From an uncultured Sphingomonadaceae bacterium (lineage in GTDB: Bacteria > Pseudomonadota > Alphaproteobacteria > Sphingomonadales > Sphingomonadaceae): a DNA stretch of 64,000 nucleotides. This document shows positions 61,851 to 64,000 of the stretch, piece after piece. The translations under genes were made by a program, and so were the position numbers. The stretch spans positions 446,430-510,429 of the forward strand of contig CANMNF010000002.1 of assembly GCA_947499255.1 (NCBI GenBank), written 5' to 3'. How positions within the stretch are numbered: position 1 is the first letter of the stretch; the number at the start of each line of letters is the position of its first letter. A model generated the notes under the pieces. The model saw only the letters and a program-made list of their open reading frames with translations, ran no database searches and had not been told where the DNA came from.

Positions 61851-61881
61851 GGTAAGCGGCTGCGCAACCTAAATAGGCACC

Positions 61882-62211
61882 ATGTCTGAAATGCTCACTT
61901 TGACACCTGCTGCCGCCTCGCGCGTTGCGGCGATTGCGGCCAAGCAAGATAAGGCGGCTATCTTGCGCCTTTCTGTCGAGGGCGGGGGCTGTTCGGGTTT
62001 CCAATACAAATTTGATCTCGATGACGCTGCCGAACCGGACGATTCGGTAAGTGAAACGCAGGGCGTTAAACTGGTCGTCGATCCGGTTAGCCTTGATCTG
62101 GTTTCTGGCAGCGTGGTTGATTTTGTCGAATCGCTGGGCGGAGCGGCATTCCGGGTGGAAAATCCGCAAGCTGCTGCTGGTTGTGGATGCGGGTCGAGCT
62201 TTGGCATCTAG
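61882..62211 (+). CDS. erpA: A-type Fe-S cluster insertion protein ErpA
   Basis: A 109-residue carrier with the three cluster cysteines ([24 protein letters not shown]) and [29 protein letters not shown]. It delivers Fe-S clusters to target apoproteins. Besides sufA at 34.4 kb this is the second A-type protein of the window. Its TAG overlaps the GTG of xthA by one base, so the two are coupled. Confidence 0.95.
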   Translation: MSEMLTLTPAAASRVAAIAAKQDKAAILRLSVEGGGCSGFQYKFDLDDAAEPDDSVSETQGVKLVVDPVSLDLVSGSVVDFVESLGGAAFRVENPQAAAGCGCGSSFGI

Positions 62212-62984
62212 TGAAAATCGCCAGCTTCAATATTAACGGCGTTAAAGCGCGGCTGCCGCGCCTTAAAGAATGGCTGCAGGAACAACGTCCCAAAGTCGCT
62301 TGTTTGCAGGAGGTGAAGAGCCAGGACGCCAACTTCCCTGTCAGCGAATTTACCGATATCGGCTATAACGCGATCTGGCATGGCCAGAAAAGCTTCAATG
62401 GCGTTGCCATCCTTGTGGACGGCGAAGAACCGCTAGAAATGCAGCGCGGACTTCCCGGCGATGATGAAGACGAGCAGGCACGGTATCTCGAAGCTGATGT
62501 GACCGGTGTGCGGATTTGCAATCTGTATCTGCCCAATGGCAACCCGCTTCCCGGTCCGAAATTTGATTACAAGCTGGCATGGATGGAGCGGTTGCAGACG
62601 CGATTGCGCGAATTGCAAAGCTTAGAACAACCCACCGTCGTGCTGGGCGACTTCAATGTTATTCCTGAAGACAAGGATGTGTGGTCGACCAAAGCGATGG
62701 CATCCGATGCGCTGATGCAGCCAGAATCGCGCGATGCCTATCGCCGTCTGCTCAACGATGGTTGGACCGATGCGATCGACACGCTTAACCCGCGCGGCGG
62801 CGTTTGGACGTTTTGGGATTATCAGGCCGGAGCCTGGCAGCGCGATCATGGCTTTCGCATTGATCACATGCTGCTATCGCCAGAATGCGCAGACCGTTTG
62901 GTCGCAGCCGGCGTCGATAAAGAATATCGCGGCCGCGAAAAGGCGAGCGACCACGCGCCTGTATGGGTTGAATTGCGCGATTAA
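62211..62984 (+). CDS. xthA: Exodeoxyribonuclease III (AP endonuclease)
   Basis: A 257-residue base-excision repair nuclease, cutting at abasic sites and trimming 3' ends. EEP-family motifs: IASFNINGVKARLPRLKEWL, CLQEVKSQDANFP (metal Glu), ARYLEADVTGVRICNLYLPNGNP, VVLGDFNVIPEDKDVW (Asp-x-Asn), TFWDYQAGAWQRDHGFRIDHMLLSP and SDHAPVWVEL (catalytic Asp-His). GTG 62211 overlaps the erpA stop. Normal length. Confidence 0.95.
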   Translation: MKIASFNINGVKARLPRLKEWLQEQRPKVACLQEVKSQDANFPVSEFTDIGYNAIWHGQKSFNGVAILVDGEEPLEMQRGLPGDDEDEQARYLEADVTGVRICNLYLPNGNPLPGPKFDYKLAWMERLQTRLRELQSLEQPTVVLGDFNVIPEDKDVWSTKAMASDALMQPESRDAYRRLLNDGWTDAIDTLNPRGGVWTFWDYQAGAWQRDHGFRIDHMLLSPECADRLVAAGVDKEYRGREKASDHAPVWVELRD

Positions 62985-62985
62985 A

Positions 62986-63007
62986 GGCGGGCCGTTTCCA
63001 GCCCGCC
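62986..63007. terminator. Hairpin between convergent xthA and the SleB-like gene
   Basis: GGCGGGC (62986-62992) and GCCCGCC (63001-63007) pair around an 8-base loop, between the xthA stop (62984) and the convergent stop (63015). No T run follows on either strand, so termination would be weak or factor assisted. Confidence 0.4.
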
Positions 63008-63014
63008 CATATAA

Positions 63015-63680
63015 TCAACGATAAAAGATGTGGCTGTCGATGCGCGCGCGGGTCGTTTTATGGCGGGCCCAGCGCGGTTTTACATAAGTCGCGTGAAAAT
63101 ACAGCGCATCGTCTGCTTCGCTTTCCCACATATCACGGTGCGCGATGCGGGCGATGGCGCGGGCGCGGTTCCATGCAGCAGAACCAGCATTGGGCTGCGG
63201 AATGCGGCCACCACGAACAAAAGAGAATTGCGCGCGCTGTGTAACAACTGAACAATAATCGTCGGGGAACTGGGCGTGGTCGGCACGGTTGATCACCACT
63301 TTCGCCACTGCCAGCTGGCCTGCGAGCGGTTCACCACGTGCTTCAAAATATACGGCTTGCGCCAGACAGCGCACTTCGCGGGACATCTCTTCGCTCACAG
63401 CCGTGGTCGCGACGAGCTCGCGCAGGGAGTTGGCATCAGTGGTTAAGTCTACCGGAGCGCTATCTTCAGGAATGTCTTGGACGACTTCGCTGGCGACAAA
63501 GCGGATTGCAGGGGCGTTATCGCCTGCGGATTGTGTTTCGATATTGGCGATGTCAGCTTGAACACTTTCAGCTTCCACCTGATCTTGCGCGACTGCGCCG
63601 ACGCCATAGGCACCGAAACCCGTTCCGAGCAAAACCATAGCCGTGGCTGCTGCCACGGTGCGCTTATATCCAAATTTCAT
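63015..63680 (-). CDS. SleB-type cell wall hydrolase
   Basis: A 221-residue protein with a signal/anchor segment (RTVAAATAMVLLGTGFGAYGVGAVA), an acidic spacer of about 80 residues, and the Hydrolase_2 (SleB/CwlJ) domain: VRCLAQAVYFEARGEPLAGQLAVAKVVINRADHAQFPDDYCSVVTQRAQFSFV, ARAIARIAHRDMW, ALYFHATYVKPRWA. The catalytic Glu is in YFEARGE. It is expected to cleave the glycan strand of peptidoglycan. An incomplete DUF1491 gene lies upstream on the same strand. Confidence 0.92.
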   Translation of the reverse strand: MKFGYKRTVAAATAMVLLGTGFGAYGVGAVAQDQVEAESVQADIANIETQSAGDNAPAIRFVASEVVQDIPEDSAPVDLTTDANSLRELVATTAVSEEMSREVRCLAQAVYFEARGEPLAGQLAVAKVVINRADHAQFPDDYCSVVTQRAQFSFVRGGRIPQPNAGSAAWNRARAIARIAHRDMWESEADDALYFHATYVKPRWARHKTTRARIDSHIFYR

Positions 63681-63889
63681 CTATCTCTTACTTCTCGGCG
63701 GTGAGAAACGTAATCAGGTCTGTTGTCGCGGAGGCCTTAAACTCATGGCCATATCTGCCGCGCTTACTTTTGGTGACCTGTCAGTCGCTCCCCGTCTGCG
63801 CACCTTAAGCACCGACACCATTGTCGGCCACCAAAGGCATACGCTTGTGAGTGAAAGTCGAGCGCCAAATAGCGATCAATGCCTGAATG

Positions 63890-64000
63890 TCAATTGACCC
63901 CAGGGTTTATGTCCAGGACCTTCTCCGCATTATGGACATCGCACTCAAGCACCCACAGATCAGCATCCTGTTGCCCGCGTTTTGTATAATACTCAGTAAA
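63890..64000 (-). CDS. DUF1491 family protein, C-terminal part (cut by the window edge)
   Basis: The minus strand entering from the right edge encodes FTEYYTKRGQQDADLWVLEC followed by DVHNAEKVLDINPGVN and a TGA at 63892-63890. This matches the family's C-terminal end (a 'YLxRRGxQDPDLWxxELD' pattern). DUF1491 proteins are short alphaproteobacterial proteins of unknown function, often near a SleB-type hydrolase as here. The 209-base gap to the hydrolase start holds no other supported gene. Confidence 0.75.
   Translation of the reverse strand, partial: FTEYYTKRGQQDADLWVLECDVHNAEKVLDINPGVN

Noticed and set aside
63643-63897. 84-residue plus-strand ORF after the SleB-like gene
   Set aside because: Low-information composition, no RBS, overlaps the start region of the minus-strand hydrolase and its likely promoter, and covers the end of the DUF1491 gene on the other strand.

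Overview
The window looks like chromosome of an alphaproteobacterium, most likely order Sphingomonadales (Erythrobacteraceae-like). The evidence is the gene set: an Rrf2-headed suf operon with sufT, a ThiS-ThiG fusion, a DUF2497/PopZ-like protein, UrcA, MmcB, DUF2093 and a SleB hydrolase next to DUF1491. Two alphaproteobacterial-type SOS boxes (GTTC-N7-GTTC) point the same way. This is an inference from family content, not from a database search.

Positions 1 to about 11402 are the right-hand part of an integrated genetic element; its left end lies outside the window. It ends in a large serine integrase whose reading frame runs antisense through a chromosomal tRNA-Arg(CCG) gene (11400-11476, minus). 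The element carries a ParDE toxin-antitoxin pair, a shortened serine resolvase, a protein built of three HTH-like repeats, and a cluster centred on a VirD4/TraG-type coupling ATPase. The ATPase has no membrane anchor of its own; a two-TM protein of 99 residues is encoded just upstream. The cluster also holds a four-TM protein and an exported vWA (MIDAS) protein. Three transcription units share the intergenic decamer CTATCCCCCC, and the integrase operon has a perfect SOS box in front. No relaxase or mating-pore gene is visible. This cluster is the best candidate here for an undescribed system.

11.5-24.5 kb is ordinary chromosome: SOS-linked mmcB, a fatty-acid/sterol hydroxylase, envelope and secreted proteins (M48-TPR protease, DsbA-like, RNase T2), a LytS/LytTR two-component pair, nadC, tadA and rpmB. 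24.5-34.4 kb holds an esterase-like protein, an M23 peptidase, xseA and purD with overlapping divergent start codons, a flavoprotein, an adenosine kinase-like enzyme and several unknown proteins.

34.4-41.4 kb is one long minus-strand suf operon for Fe-S cluster assembly (Rrf2 regulator, sufB, three small genes including a DUF559 nuclease-like one, sufC, a small exported protein, sufD, sufS, sufT, sufA), with translationally coupled overlaps. Upstream is a probable small RNA or leader with a strong terminator, then pyrD, gamma-glutamyltransferase and an acyl-CoA synthetase.

46.4-64 kb contains a hexapeptide acyltransferase, thiSG, merC, heme A synthase, cutA, rplM-rpsI, a phosphoesterase, a second LytS/LytTR pair, class I fumarase, a degenerate PCMT-like gene with tolC and a popZ-like gene, a [2Fe-2S] ferredoxin, erpA, exonuclease III and a SleB-type hydrolase. 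At the right edge is the C-terminal end of a DUF1491 gene.
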